The notes under the pieces are model-generated. The model did not search any database and had not been told where the DNA came from. It saw only the letters and a list, made by a program, of their open reading frames with translations. 64,000 nucleotides of DNA from Treponema sp. (GTDB lineage Bacteria; Spirochaetota; Spirochaetia; Treponematales; Treponemataceae). The position numbers and the translations under genes are program-made. Shown one piece after another: positions 36,514 through 44,659 of this stretch (its first letter is position 1; each line of letters opens with the position of its first letter). The stretch spans positions 31,381 to 95,380 of the forward strand of contig JAKSTI010000006.1 in the NCBI GenBank assembly GCA_024402665.1. The letters are read 5' to 3'.

Positions 36514-38421
36514 ATGTCTACACAAATGATTATGGGAAACCAGGCAATTGCGCTTGGTGCATTAAAAGCCGGTGTAAATCTTGTTGCCGGATATCCTGGA
36601 ACACCATCCAGCGAAATTATTGAATTCATCTCTAAATATAACAAAAAAACAGGAACTTACGTAGAATGGTCTATTAATGAAAAAGCAGCCGTAGAAGTTG
36701 CAGCAGGGGCCAGTTATGCAGGAAGCCGTACCCTTGTTACAATGAAACAGGTTGGTTTAAATGTTGCATCTGACCCTGTAATGTGTCTTTCTTACGTAGG
36801 AATTAAAGGCGGAATGGTAATTGTTTCTGCCGATGACCCAGGTCCAATTTCAAGCCAGACCGAACAGGATACAAGAACTTTTGGTCAGTATTCAAAATTG
36901 CCTGTTTTTGATCCTTCAACTCCACAGGAAGCCTTTGAAATGATTCAGGAAGCCTTTGAACTTTCTGAAAAATACAGCACTCCAGTCATTTTGCGCCCAA
37001 CTACCCGTGTTGATCACGCTTACGAAAGTATGGAAATGCCAGAACTGGAACCTTGCCGCACAAAAGGCACATTTGAAAAAGATTCACAGCGCTGGGTAAT
37101 TTTTCCCCGCACATCTTATAATAATCACAAACGTATTTTTGAACGCAATGAAAGTATTCTTCCAAAAGAATTTTCTGATTCAAAATGGAATAAAGTAGAA
37201 GGGGAAAGCCTTCCCCTGTCTTCAGCCGCAAATGCGTCTTCCGCCACCCCTTCTAACGGGACACATTCCCGTAACGCCTTTGCCGCAGGTGGTATCAGCT
37301 ACTGCTATTTAAAAGAAGCCTTATCAATTCTTAAAGCAGAAAATCCAGCAAACGTAGAATTAAAAGAGGCAGCTGTTCTTAAAATTGGAACACCATATCC
37401 GTTCCCAGAACCACTTGCCATTGAGTTTATGAAACAGGCAGCAGAAATTACAGTTTTTGAAGAACTTGATCCTGTAATTGAAAACGGCCTTATTTTTGCT
37501 TGCGGTAAAAACAACGTAACTTGCAAAATCCACGGAAAATTAGACAGAACAGTTCCAGAAGCAGGCGAACTTTCTGTAGAAATTATTCTTGGAATTTTAA
37601 GAAAACAGTTTAATCTATGTGAAAACAAAAATTCAGAGGGGACAGACCCCTCAGAAATTCCATCCCTTCCAGTACGCCCACCAGTTTTATGTGCAGGATG
37701 TCCTCACAGAGGCTCTTTCTATGCAGTAAAACAGGCTATGAAAGGTGAAAAAACAGTTTATTGTGGTGATATCGGTTGTTACACTTTAGGAAACGCAAAA
37801 CCTCTTGATATGTGCGACACTTGTCTTTGTATGGGCGCAGATATCACAATGGCACAAGGCTTCTATCACAATGAACCAGAGCGCAAATGTTTTAGTTTTA
37901 TTGGAGATTCAACTTTCTTTGCCAGCGGAATTACTGGTGTTGTAAATGCTGTTTATAATCAGGCAAAAATTACAGTTTGTATTTTAGATAATTCAACAAC
38001 TGCCATGACAGGACATCAGCCACATCCTGGAACTGGTGTAACAATGATGGGCGAAGTTGTAGATAAAGTCAGCATTGAAAAAACACTTCTTGCTGTTGGT
38101 GTAAAATCTGTTGTTACAGTAGACCCTTTTGATCAGGAAGCGGCAGTAAAAGCTGTGAAAGAAGCAGCTGCAGTTGATGGAGTAAGTGCAATCATCTTTA
38201 AGGCCCCATGTATTGCAATTGCAGGTAAACTTGGATACGCAAAGCCAGTTGCCAAAAAAGTTGATTCAGAAAAATGTATTGGCTGCCAGAAATGTATTCG
38301 AGAATTAGGCTGTCCTGCTTTAAGCGTAGTAAGTGGAAGCAAAAAAGTAGAAATTGATTCCTCTCTTTGTACAGGCTGCGGATTATGTGCAGGTGTCTGC
38401 CCGGTAAAATCAATTTCTTAA
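36514..38421 (+). CDS. iorA: Indolepyruvate ferredoxin oxidoreductase, alpha subunit
   Basis: Large subunit of the TPP-dependent enzyme that interconverts arylpyruvates (indole-, phenyl-, hydroxyphenylpyruvate) and arylacetyl-CoA with ferredoxin. 635 residues. An N-terminal pyrimidine-binding domain (GYPGTPSSEIIEF), CAGCPHRGSFYAVK, GDIGCYTLG and a C-terminal 2x[4Fe-4S] ferredoxin (CIGCQKCIRELGCPAL; CTGCGLCAGVCPVKSI) are clear. Two non-conserved in-frame insertions hold palindromes (residues ~230-258 and ~373-380). No ribosome-binding site; the promoter is seven bases upstream. Followed by iorB and a hotdog thioesterase. Direction in vivo (oxidative catabolism or reductive synthesis of aromatic amino acids) cannot be decided from sequence. 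Confidence 0.93.
   Translation: MSTQMIMGNQAIALGALKAGVNLVAGYPGTPSSEIIEFISKYNKKTGTYVEWSINEKAAVEVAAGASYAGSRTLVTMKQVGLNVASDPVMCLSYVGIKGGMVIVSADDPGPISSQTEQDTRTFGQYSKLPVFDPSTPQEAFEMIQEAFELSEKYSTPVILRPTTRVDHAYESMEMPELEPCRTKGTFEKDSQRWVIFPRTSYNNHKRIFERNESILPKEFSDSKWNKVEGESLPLSSAANASSATPSNGTHSRNAFAAGGISYCYLKEALSILKAENPANVELKEAAVLKIGTPYPFPEPLAIEFMKQAAEITVFEELDPVIENGLIFACGKNNVTCKIHGKLDRTVPEAGELSVEIILGILRKQFNLCENKNSEGTDPSEIPSLPVRPPVLCAGCPHRGSFYAVKQAMKGEKTVYCGDIGCYTLGNAKPLDMCDTCLCMGADITMAQGFYHNEPERKCFSFIGDSTFFASGITGVVNAVYNQAKITVCILDNSTTAMTGHQPHPGTGVTMMGEVVDKVSIEKTLLAVGVKSVVTVDPFDQEAAVKAVKEAAAVDGVSAIIFKAPCIAIAGKLGYAKPVAKKVDSEKCIGCQKCIRELGCPALSVVSGSKKVEIDSSLCTGCGLCAGVCPVKSIS
37201..37272. repeat. Pair of palindromes inserted in frame in iorA
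   Basis: GGGGAA-agcc-TTCCCC (37201-37216) and ACGGGA-5-TCCCGT (37256-37272) lie in a Ser/Ala-rich stretch (residues ~230-258) where IorA proteins normally have only a short loop. The reading frame is kept. Confidence 0.6.
37636..37652. repeat. Palindromic repeat GAGGGGACAGACCCCTC in iorA
   Basis: Second coding-region copy of the dispersed GGGGACAGACCCC element, here in the opposite orientation relative to the gene from the copA copy. Read as E-G-T-D-P-S-E just before the conserved CAGCPHRG segment. Confidence 0.8.
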
Positions 38422-38452
38422 GTTTACCAATTAATTTTATGGAGTATTAGTT

Positions 38453-39019
38453 ATGTCAAAAAATATATTAATCTGTGGTGTTGGTGGACAAGGTACAGTT
38501 CTTGCCGCTAAAGTTCTTTCTCAGGCTGCAATTTCAAGTGGTCAGAAAGTTATGTCGGCAGAAACAATTGGTATGGCTCAGCGAGGTGGTTCTGTTGTAA
38601 GTCACGTTCGTATTGGAGAAGATGTTTACTCTCCCCTTATTCCAGAAGCACAGGCAGATATCATAATTGCATTTGAAGCGGCTGAAGCTGTTCGCAATAT
38701 GAAATTCTTAAAAGCAGGCGGACTTGTTATTGTGAATAAAAAAATTGTTCAGCCGGTTACAGCAAGTTTAACTGGAACAAGCTTCAGCGAATCAACAATG
38801 ATTGAATATCTTGAAAAAACTGCAGGAAAAGTTATTGCAGTTGATACAGATCAGGCTTGTAAAGATTTAGGCAGTTCTAAAGTTGTAAATATTGTTCTTC
38901 TTGGTGCTGCCTGCAATACAGGTCTTGTGAACAAAGATGAAATTAAAGGCGCACTTAAACTTCTTGTAAAACCAGATTTTTATGAATTGAACTGTAAAGC
39001 TGTTGATTATGTAAAATAG
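38453..39019 (+). CDS. iorB: Indolepyruvate ferredoxin oxidoreductase, beta subunit
   Basis: Small (gamma-domain) subunit of IorAB, 188 residues. It begins with NILICGVGGQGTVLAAKVLSQAA, the signature of 2-oxoacid:acceptor oxidoreductase gamma domains, followed by SAETIGMAQRGGSVVSHVRIG. It contributes to the CoA/substrate site and electron transfer in the heterodimer. The gap to iorA is 31 bases and to the thioesterase gene 14 bases, with a GGAG site before the ATG, so all three are cotranscribed. Confidence 0.93.
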   Translation: MSKNILICGVGGQGTVLAAKVLSQAAISSGQKVMSAETIGMAQRGGSVVSHVRIGEDVYSPLIPEAQADIIIAFEAAEAVRNMKFLKAGGLVIVNKKIVQPVTASLTGTSFSESTMIEYLEKTAGKVIAVDTDQACKDLGSSKVVNIVLLGAACNTGLVNKDEIKGALKLLVKPDFYELNCKAVDYVK

Positions 39020-39033
39020 GCGGATTATAGAAA

Positions 39034-39426
39034 ATGAAAGATTTAGAAGAAGCAAAAAAATTTTTTAGTAATGATAAATATGCAGTAGATCAGACTGGAA
39101 TTGAAATTGTTGCAGTTGATGATAACTATTCTAAATGCAGCATGAAAATCCGTGAATGCCATCTGAATGCAGTAAAAGCACTTATGGGAGCAGTTCCATA
39201 TACTCTTGCAGACTATTCTTTTGCAATAGCAACAAACAGTCCTGGCCATCATGTTGTAACAACAAACAGTACAATTACATATCTTTCAGTTCCTAAAGGA
39301 GACACTCTGCTTTCGGAATGCAAACTTATAAAAGACGGGCGTACACTGTGTACTTATGAAATCAATATTACAGACAACCTTGGAACTAAAGTTGCCATCG
39401 TAATATCAAACGGATTTAAAGTATAA
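39034..39426 (+). CDS. PaaI-like hotdog-fold thioesterase
   Basis: 130-residue single hotdog-domain protein of the PaaI/acyl-CoA thioesterase type. Visible: CHLNAVKALMGAVPYTLADYSFAIATNS, the long helix with the catalytic acidic residue, then strands VVTTNSTITYLSVPKGDTLLSECKLIKDG. Next to iorAB it probably hydrolyses arylacetyl-CoA (phenylacetyl- or indoleacetyl-CoA) to free acid, releasing CoA; that substrate is inferred from context. Its 3' end overlaps the convergent ecfT gene by 11 bases. Confidence 0.8.
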   Translation: MKDLEEAKKFFSNDKYAVDQTGIEIVAVDDNYSKCSMKIRECHLNAVKALMGAVPYTLADYSFAIATNSPGHHVVTTNSTITYLSVPKGDTLLSECKLIKDGRTLCTYEINITDNLGTKVAIVISNGFKV

Positions 39427-40195
39427 TTCCACCGGCAAGAATTGCTGCACCAAAAAGAATCAGAACAAAATCTGAAAAATGCATTTTATAAACTTTGCTG
39501 CAGCATTCACGTGTTCTGAAATAAAAACCACGAAGTTCAGCGGCAGTAGAAGTTGATTCAATTTTTCTGACAGATGAAATTAAAAGTGGAACACAAAGTG
39601 GAATAATCATTCCAATTTTCTTAAACGGATTCTTTACATCAAAATCAACACCACGAGCTTTCTGTGATTCAATAATTCCAGTCATTTCAGAAGAAAAAAC
39701 CGGGATAAAGCGAATTGCAGAAGTAAAAGTAAATGCATATTTATATGGAATATGCAGAGTTTTTACCATTGTATTAGAAAGATCATTAAGATTTGTTACA
39801 GAAATCATAATTGAAAGTGGCAAAGTTGCAGCGGTAAGTCTAAGAACAAGCAAAAGACCGTTTCTAATACCAACGTCTGTAATTCCAAAATTTGCAGTAA
39901 TTGGAAGAACAACTTCACCAGTTCTGATTGCTAAAATCTGAAGAATAAAAAGGAACAATGACATTTTGAAAAGTCCCTTAAAGATTCCCAAAGTTCTTTT
40001 TAAAAGACCGCAGCTTGGTTTACCGTTTCCAATTGCCGCAAGAATAAGATTAACAGCAATCAGACTAAGTAAAAAGAACACATTTGATGAACAGAATGCA
40101 GCTGCACAAATTAAAATAGAAACAAATATTTTTGAAAGAGGATGCATGCGGTGAAGAACTGATTCACCTGACAAATAATCTAAAAATCCTTTCAT
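39416..40195 (-). CDS. ecfT: ECF transporter transmembrane (T) subunit
   Basis: Energy-coupling-factor T subunit, 259 residues with 5-6 helices (for example VSILICAAAFCSSNVFFLLSLIAVNLILAAIG). It has two Ala-Arg-Gly-like coupling motifs: SQKARGVDFD in the cytoplasmic loop and AAELRGFYFR near residue 225. These couple the ATPases to the S component. Its start overlaps the ecfA stop at 40195. Last gene of a four-gene minus-strand operon S-A-A-T. Confidence 0.88.
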   Translation of the reverse strand: MKGFLDYLSGESVLHRMHPLSKIFVSILICAAAFCSSNVFFLLSLIAVNLILAAIGNGKPSCGLLKRTLGIFKGLFKMSLFLFILQILAIRTGEVVLPITANFGITDVGIRNGLLLVLRLTAATLPLSIMISVTNLNDLSNTMVKTLHIPYKYAFTFTSAIRFIPVFSSEMTGIIESQKARGVDFDVKNPFKKIGMIIPLCVPLLISSVRKIESTSTAAELRGFYFRTRECCSKVYKMHFSDFVLILFGAAILAGGIIL

Positions 40196-41010
40196 TATGC
40201 ACGCTCCTTCAATTCTTTAAGTCTGGAAATCATTTCTTCAACAGTGAAAACACCTTTATAATCTTCCCCAAGCAAACTGCAAGTCTGAGCAATCTGAGGC
40301 TGAAGCAGTCTGGCTTTTGAAAGAATGTCGTTATTTCCAAGAATCTCTCTTGTTTTACCCTGAGCAACAATCTGCCCTCTGTTCATTACGATTACTGTTT
40401 TTGCAAAATCAAGAACAACTTCCATATCATGACAAACCATAATTACAGTAGTTCCATTTTCGTTCAGCTGACTAATACGATTCATCATTTCAATACATTC
40501 TTTGTAATCAAGCCCTGTTGTTGGTTCATCAAGAATTAAAATTTCAGGATTCAGAGCAATCAGACATGCAAGGCACAATCTCTGGCGCTGACCACGGCTC
40601 ATATTAAAAGGTTCAACATCAGCTTCAAAACCAAATTCTTCTATAGTTTTTTCAACCCGCTGTTTTACTTCTTCTTCTGAAATTCCATTGTTTTTCAAAC
40701 TGAATGCAATTTCTTCTGCAACAGTCTGGCAGCAAATCTGTCTGTCTGGATTCTGAAAAAGGAACCCGATATGTTTTGCCAGATTACTGATTTTTTCTTC
40801 TTTAGTATTTTTCCCGGCAACCAGAACATCTCCGGTGCTAGGTTTTAAAAGTCCGTTACATAACTTTGAAAAAGTTGACTTTCCGGCACCATTAGCACCT
40901 GTGATAGCAATAAAATCACCTTTTTCAATCTTTACGTTCAAATCCTGAACATTTGCAGTTTCATTGTAAGAAAAAGAAACATTATTAAACTCAAGAACAA
41001 CTTCACTCAT
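40195..41010 (-). CDS. ecfA: ECF transporter ATP-binding protein (second)
   Basis: ABC ATPase of 271 residues: Walker A GANGAGKST, Q-loop FLFQNPDRQIC, signature MSRGQRQRLCLA (a slight variant of LSGGQ), Walker B ILILDEPTTGLD and the switch His in VCHDMEVV. FQNPDRQ is characteristic of ECF-type (CbiO/EcfA) ATPases. Pairs with the upstream ATPase as the two motor subunits. The gap is 21 bases to the other ATPase gene. Confidence 0.9.
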   Translation of the reverse strand: MSEVVLEFNNVSFSYNETANVQDLNVKIEKGDFIAITGANGAGKSTFSKLCNGLLKPSTGDVLVAGKNTKEEKISNLAKHIGFLFQNPDRQICCQTVAEEIAFSLKNNGISEEEVKQRVEKTIEEFGFEADVEPFNMSRGQRQRLCLACLIALNPEILILDEPTTGLDYKECIEMMNRISQLNENGTTVIMVCHDMEVVLDFAKTVIVMNRGQIVAQGKTREILGNNDILSKARLLQPQIAQTCSLLGEDYKGVFTVEEMISRLKELKERA

Positions 41011-41031
41011 TTTATTATTCTCCCTGCCTTC

Positions 41032-41886
41032 TTACATTATCTTTTTTACAAACGCCGCTGCTTCTTCTGCGTTCAGACAAATACGGTCTTCTTTTGAATA
41101 AGAGGAAGGAATCAATCCTTCTTCTGCCATTTTACTTGTTAATGTCAAAACTCTAGGACAGTTAATTCCCGCTTCTTCCATTTCCTTCTGATGAGTCAAT
41201 GTGCTGCGGATTTCTCCATAATGAACAAGAGTTCCTTTTTCAAGAACAACAAGCTTTTTTACATATTCGCACAAAAGCATGATTTTCTGTTCTGCAATTA
41301 CAACTGTAATCCCTTTTTCCTCATTCAATTTCTTTAATAATTCAAAAATCTGAACACTGGAAGCAGGATCAAGTTCACCAGTTGGTTCATCAAGAACTAA
41401 AATATCTGGTTCAAGAGCTAAGATTGCTGCTATTACAACTTTCTGTTTCTGACCACCACTTAAAGAAGCAACTTCTCTGTGGCGGAGCTCTCCAATACCA
41501 AGTGAATCTAAAGCTTCTGTTACACGTTTTTCAATCTGATCTGCTGGAACACCAAAATTTTCCAGACCAAAAAGAATTTCATCTTCAACAAAATAACTTA
41601 CAAGCTGACTTTCAATATCCTGAAATACAGAACCAACTTTAAGTGCAAGTTTCCCTGGAGTTACGTCAAAGGTATCTTCGCCGGCTATTTTTACGCTTCC
41701 ATAAAAATCACCATTGTAGTGATGTGGAATTAATCCGTTTATGCAGGAACAAAGAGTTGTTTTTCCAGCTCCCGATTCCCCAATTACTCCAACAAAGTCA
41801 CCTTTTTCAATCTTCAGAGTTACATTTTCCAGAGCATTTTTTGCTGCTCCGTTGTACTTAAAAGTCAGTTCCTGTATATCAATCAT
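41032..41886 (-). CDS. ecfA: ECF transporter ATP-binding protein (first)
   Basis: ABC ATPase of 284 residues: Walker A GESGAGKTT, Q-loop VFQDIESQLV, signature LSGGQKQKVVIA, Walker B ILVLDEPTGELDP, and Glu-Gln rather than His at the switch (IAEQKIM). It forms a heterodimer with the downstream ATPase. A C-terminal extension of about 60 residues is typical of EcfA proteins. Located 48 bases after the S-component gene. Confidence 0.9.
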   Translation of the reverse strand: MIDIQELTFKYNGAAKNALENVTLKIEKGDFVGVIGESGAGKTTLCSCINGLIPHHYNGDFYGSVKIAGEDTFDVTPGKLALKVGSVFQDIESQLVSYFVEDEILFGLENFGVPADQIEKRVTEALDSLGIGELRHREVASLSGGQKQKVVIAAILALEPDILVLDEPTGELDPASSVQIFELLKKLNEEKGITVVIAEQKIMLLCEYVKKLVVLEKGTLVHYGEIRSTLTHQKEMEEAGINCPRVLTLTSKMAEEGLIPSSYSKEDRICLNAEEAAAFVKKIM

Positions 41887-41934
41887 TAAAGTTACCTCAA
41901 ATTGATTAGTTGAATATCTGATTAATTATTCAGT

Positions 41935-42495
41935 TTAAGCTTCTGTTACTGGAATTTCTTTTTTCAATACTTTCATCAATGGAATGTAAAGTGCACCAAC
42001 GATGATTGCATTTAATGTTGCTGTTCCCAATACGATTGGTACATAAGCTACCATTGCTGATGGATCTGACTTGATGAATACAAAAAGAAGAACTGTGAAC
42101 AAACCACCAGAAACAACTGTACTTATAAAAGTGCTTAATGCAGAACCAATTGTGCGTGATGTTTTTGTTTTAGCAGGAATGTAAATCATAAGTCCCATAC
42201 AAAGAGCACCGGCAAATTCTGACGCAAAGTTCAAATAAGGTGTTCCTGGGAAGAACTGACAGATGGCACCAGCCAAAATACCAATAATGATACTATAGTA
42301 CAATTTTGGTCTGATTAATACAATTGCCATACAATACATAGCAATGATGAAGTTTGGCTTCATTCCAAAGAAGTTGATAAATGTACCAACAAAAAATTTC
42401 AATACTGCACCAGCAGCAAGCAATACAGCTGTGAGCAATAAATCCTGAAGTGCTAAACCTTTCTTTTCTTCAGTAGCAAGAACTCTTTTTTCCAT
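41935..42495 (-). CDS. trpP: ECF substrate-binding (S) component, TrpP-like
   Basis: Six-helix S component of 186 residues that binds the substrate for the EcfAA'T module. The segment NFFGMKPNFIIAMYCMAIVLI followed by IIIGILAGAICQFFPGTPYLNF strongly resembles TrpP (YhaG), the tryptophan transporter of Bacillus and relatives. The S-first operon order (S-A-A-T) means a dedicated module. The neighbouring iorAB and paaK genes make tryptophan or a related aromatic acid a sensible substrate, but specificity is inference. A strong AGAGGAG site precedes the ATG. Two operator-like palindromes flank the promoter. Confidence 0.72.
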   Translation of the reverse strand: MEKRVLATEEKKGLALQDLLLTAVLLAAGAVLKFFVGTFINFFGMKPNFIIAMYCMAIVLIRPKLYYSIIIGILAGAICQFFPGTPYLNFASEFAGALCMGLMIYIPAKTKTSRTIGSALSTFISTVVSGGLFTVLLFVFIKSDPSAMVAYVPIVLGTATLNAIIVGALYIPLMKVLKKEIPVTEA

Positions 42496-42510
42496 ATCTT
42501 TACTCCTCTG

Positions 42511-42576
42511 TTTCTCTAAATAGAAACATCCTATACCAATAATCTACCACGACTTTTCGTTACTGTCAATAGAAAC
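42511..42576 (-). promoter_or_regulatory. ECF operon promoter with two operator-like palindromes
   Basis: Minus-strand promoter: -35 TTGACA (42564-42569), 17 bases, -10 TAGATT (42541-42546). A 17-base palindrome-like site TTACTGTCAATAGAAAC (42560-42576) covers the -35. A second, TTTCTCTAAATAGAAAC (42511-42527), lies just after the expected transcription start. Both match the site over the paaK promoter at 42877-42893 in at least 11 of 17 positions (14 for the first), and each other in 14. The layout suits a repressor. Confidence 0.65.
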
Positions 42577-42843
42577 ATGTTTAAAATCGAAGAACCGTTA
42601 AGAAAAAAGCGCGACAGCGGTTTTTTTAGGTTCATCGTGAAATCAACTCCGAACGAGTCTAGCGAGTGAGGTCGAAAATCTCAACCGAAACGCCTCAGAT
42701 TTTGATTTATCAAAATCCAAAAAAGAAAAATATTTTAGGATTTACCAAAAATTGGTTTGCGAGATTCATCGAGCCGGTAAAATCTCCATCGGAACGCCTC
42801 AGATTTTAATTTATCAAAATCTAAATCATTACACCGCGATTCT
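42577..42843. repeat. Divergent ECF/paaK spacer with two hairpin repeats
   Basis: No gene seen. A motif of the form cGcctcaGATTTTgATTTATCAAAATC occurs twice (about 42684-42720 and 42789-42824), nearly identical. Each contains a hairpin GATTTTGA/TCAAAATC. The stretch between and before is AT-rich with scattered short inverted repeats. It may be an expanded small repeat family; no promoter was recognised inside it. Confidence 0.6.
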
Positions 42844-42893
42844 TGTCAAAAAATTTGACACTTTACTTTCTTTCCATTACTATTAATAGTAAC
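42844..42893 (+). promoter_or_regulatory. paaK promoter with palindromic operator
   Basis: -35 TTGACA (42855-42860), 17 bases, -10 TACTAT (42878-42883). A perfect 16-base palindrome TTACTATTAATAGTAA (42877-42892) covers the -10 and start of transcription. A second inverted repeat TGTCAAA-3-TTTGACA (42844-42860) covers the -35. The palindrome matches two sites at the ECF operon promoter. Confidence 0.75.
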
Positions 42894-42905
42894 GAAAATT
42901 ATACG

Positions 42906-42918
42906 GGGGACAGACCCC
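42906..42918. repeat. Dispersed palindrome GGGGACAGACCCC in the paaK leader
   Basis: Exact core copy in the 5' untranslated region of paaK, ~15 bases before the start codon. It could form a small hairpin near the ribosome-binding site (AGGA). Confidence 0.75.
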
Positions 42919-42932
42919 ACAGGAATAAAAAA

Positions 42933-44177
42933 ATGCAATTAACAGAAAAACAATTAGAACAAATCAGAGCTCAGATTAAGCGAGTAAAAGCTTGTGGAAA
43001 TCCTTTTTATACAGAACGTTTTAAGGATGTAAATCCAGATGATATTAAAGATCAGGCTTCTTTTGAAAAGCTTGTTCCATTCTGCACAAAACAGGATTTA
43101 CGTGACGCTTACCCACTTGGACTTGCTTCAGTTCCAGAAGAAGACATTGTACGAATTCATTCATCTTCAGGAACAACTGGTGCTCCTGTAATTATTCCAT
43201 ATACACAGAAAGACGTTGATGACTGGGCAATTATGTTTGCACGCTGTTATGAACTTGCAGGAATTGGTAAAAAAGACCGCATTCAGATTACTCCAGGATA
43301 CGGCTTATGGACAGCAGGAATTGGTTTCCAGGCAGGATGTGAAAAACTTGGTGCAATGGCTGTTCCAATGGGACCAGGAAATACAGAAAAACAACTTCAG
43401 ATGATGCAGGATCTTGGTTCAACAGTAATCTGTGCTACATCTTCTTATGCTTTGCTTCTGGCAGAACAGGTAGAAGCTCGTGGAATTGGAAAAAATATTA
43501 AACTTAAAAAAGGTGTAATTGGTTCAGAACGCTGGGGCGAAAAAATGCGCGACCGTATTCAGAAAATCCTTGGGATTGAACTTTACGATATTTACGGTTT
43601 AACAGAATGTTACGGACCTGGAATTGGTATTAACTGTGACAAGTCTGATGCCGGAATGCATATTTTTGACGACTACATTTATGTTGAAATTCTTGATCCA
43701 CAGACAGGACTTCCAGTAAAAGACGGTGAAATTGGTGAAATCGTTCTTACTACACTTGTAAAAGAAGGTGCTCCACTCTTCCGCTTCCGTACACATGACC
43801 TTGCTTCATTTGTTACAGAAAAATGTCCATGTGGAAGAACATATCCAAGAATCAGTCAGATTTTAGGCCGCTCAGATGATATGGTAAAAGTAAAAGGAAA
43901 CATTATCTTCCCAAGTACAATTGAAGATGTAATTAAATCTGTTCCAGGAACTTCTTCTGAATACCGTGCAATTATTGAACACGTAGACGGCAAAGACCAG
44001 ATGACAGTTTTGGTTGAAGTTGAAATGGGCGTAGACCGTGCAGAAGTTGCATTAGGAATCCAGTACTACTTCAAGCAGAAATACAACATGACTCCAAAAG
44101 TTGAAGTTGTAGGAATTGGTGAATTACCAAGAAGTGAAAAGAAAACAAAACGAATCGAAGATAAACGCTTTGATTAA
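42933..44177 (+). CDS. paaK: Phenylacetate-CoA ligase family protein
   Basis: AMP-forming aryl-CoA ligase, 414 residues from the ATG at 42933; a TTG reading from 42843 would translate through the promoter. Typical PaaK features: HSSSGTTGAPVIIPYT (phosphate-binding loop), GYGLWTAGIGFQAG, YDIYGLTECYGPG (adenylate/substrate pocket), LFRFRTHDLASF, CPCGRTYPRI (zinc-like Cys pair), GRSDDMVKVKGNIIFPSTIE and a C-terminal catalytic domain with SEKKTKRIEDKR. It converts phenylacetate or indoleacetate plus ATP and CoA to the CoA thioester. With iorAB this allows either salvage of aryl acids into amino acids or their catabolism. A rho-independent terminator follows at once. Confidence 0.9.
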   Translation: MQLTEKQLEQIRAQIKRVKACGNPFYTERFKDVNPDDIKDQASFEKLVPFCTKQDLRDAYPLGLASVPEEDIVRIHSSSGTTGAPVIIPYTQKDVDDWAIMFARCYELAGIGKKDRIQITPGYGLWTAGIGFQAGCEKLGAMAVPMGPGNTEKQLQMMQDLGSTVICATSSYALLLAEQVEARGIGKNIKLKKGVIGSERWGEKMRDRIQKILGIELYDIYGLTECYGPGIGINCDKSDAGMHIFDDYIYVEILDPQTGLPVKDGEIGEIVLTTLVKEGAPLFRFRTHDLASFVTEKCPCGRTYPRISQILGRSDDMVKVKGNIIFPSTIEDVIKSVPGTSSEYRAIIEHVDGKDQMTVLVEVEMGVDRAEVALGIQYYFKQKYNMTPKVEVVGIGELPRSEKKTKRIEDKRFD

Positions 44178-44183
44178 TTCATA

Positions 44184-44212
44184 AAGGGAGGAAGTTTTCC
44201 TCCCTTTTTTTT
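44184..44212 (+). terminator. Rho-independent terminator after paaK
   Basis: Stem AAGGGAGGAA (44184-44193), 3-base loop, TTCCTCCCTT (44197-44206) followed by a run of T. Confidence 0.92.
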
Positions 44213-44215
44213 CCC

Positions 44216-44659
44216 CTAATCTACGAACCAGTTTTCAAGCTTTAATGGGAAATTTTCTGATATAGTTTGAAAATGGTTTATATTTCTTGTTACTAAAATC
44301 ATATCTTCTGCAATTGCAATAGCGGCAATCTGACTGTCGCCATACGGAATACATGTGCCTTTTCTTTCACATGCGGCCCTGATTTTTGCATGGATTTCTG
44401 CAGCTTTTTTTGAATAATTTACCAGAGGAAAATTTTCTCCAATGTCATCATTTATGAATTTTGTAAGTTCTGATTTTCTGAATCCATCTGCAAGTCTTTC
44501 TACACCATATAAAAGTTCATGCCAGGTCATGACAGTCATTGCGCAATCAGAAGAATGTTCCACAAGTTTTTTTAGAACATTATAATCTGCATTAACTTTA
44601 ATAATCTCAGAAATAATATTTGAATCAAGAAGATAGTTCTGGGCTTTTAAATCATTCAT
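44216..44659 (-). CDS. vapC: VapC-family PIN-domain toxin
   Basis: PIN-domain ribonuclease toxin, 147 residues from the ATG at 44659 (an adjacent ATG is at 44662; both follow GGAG). Acidic metal-binding residues are visible: Asp in YLLDSN, Glu in WHELLYG and Asp in PYGDSQIAAI; VTRNINHF carries Asn at the fourth position. VapC toxins cleave tRNA or rRNA when freed from antitoxin. Its start overlaps the antitoxin stop, the usual gene-pair arrangement. A longer reading into the antitoxin frame is unlikely. Confidence 0.85.
   Translation of the reverse strand: MNDLKAQNYLLDSNIISEIIKVNADYNVLKKLVEHSSDCAMTVMTWHELLYGVERLADGFRKSELTKFINDDIGENFPLVNYSKKAAEIHAKIRAACERKGTCIPYGDSQIAAIAIAEDMILVTRNINHFQTISENFPLKLENWFVD

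Noticed and set aside
42843..42932. TTG start that would extend PaaK by 30 residues
   Set aside because: It would translate the -35, -10, operator and repeat; PaaK homology begins at the ATG 42933.
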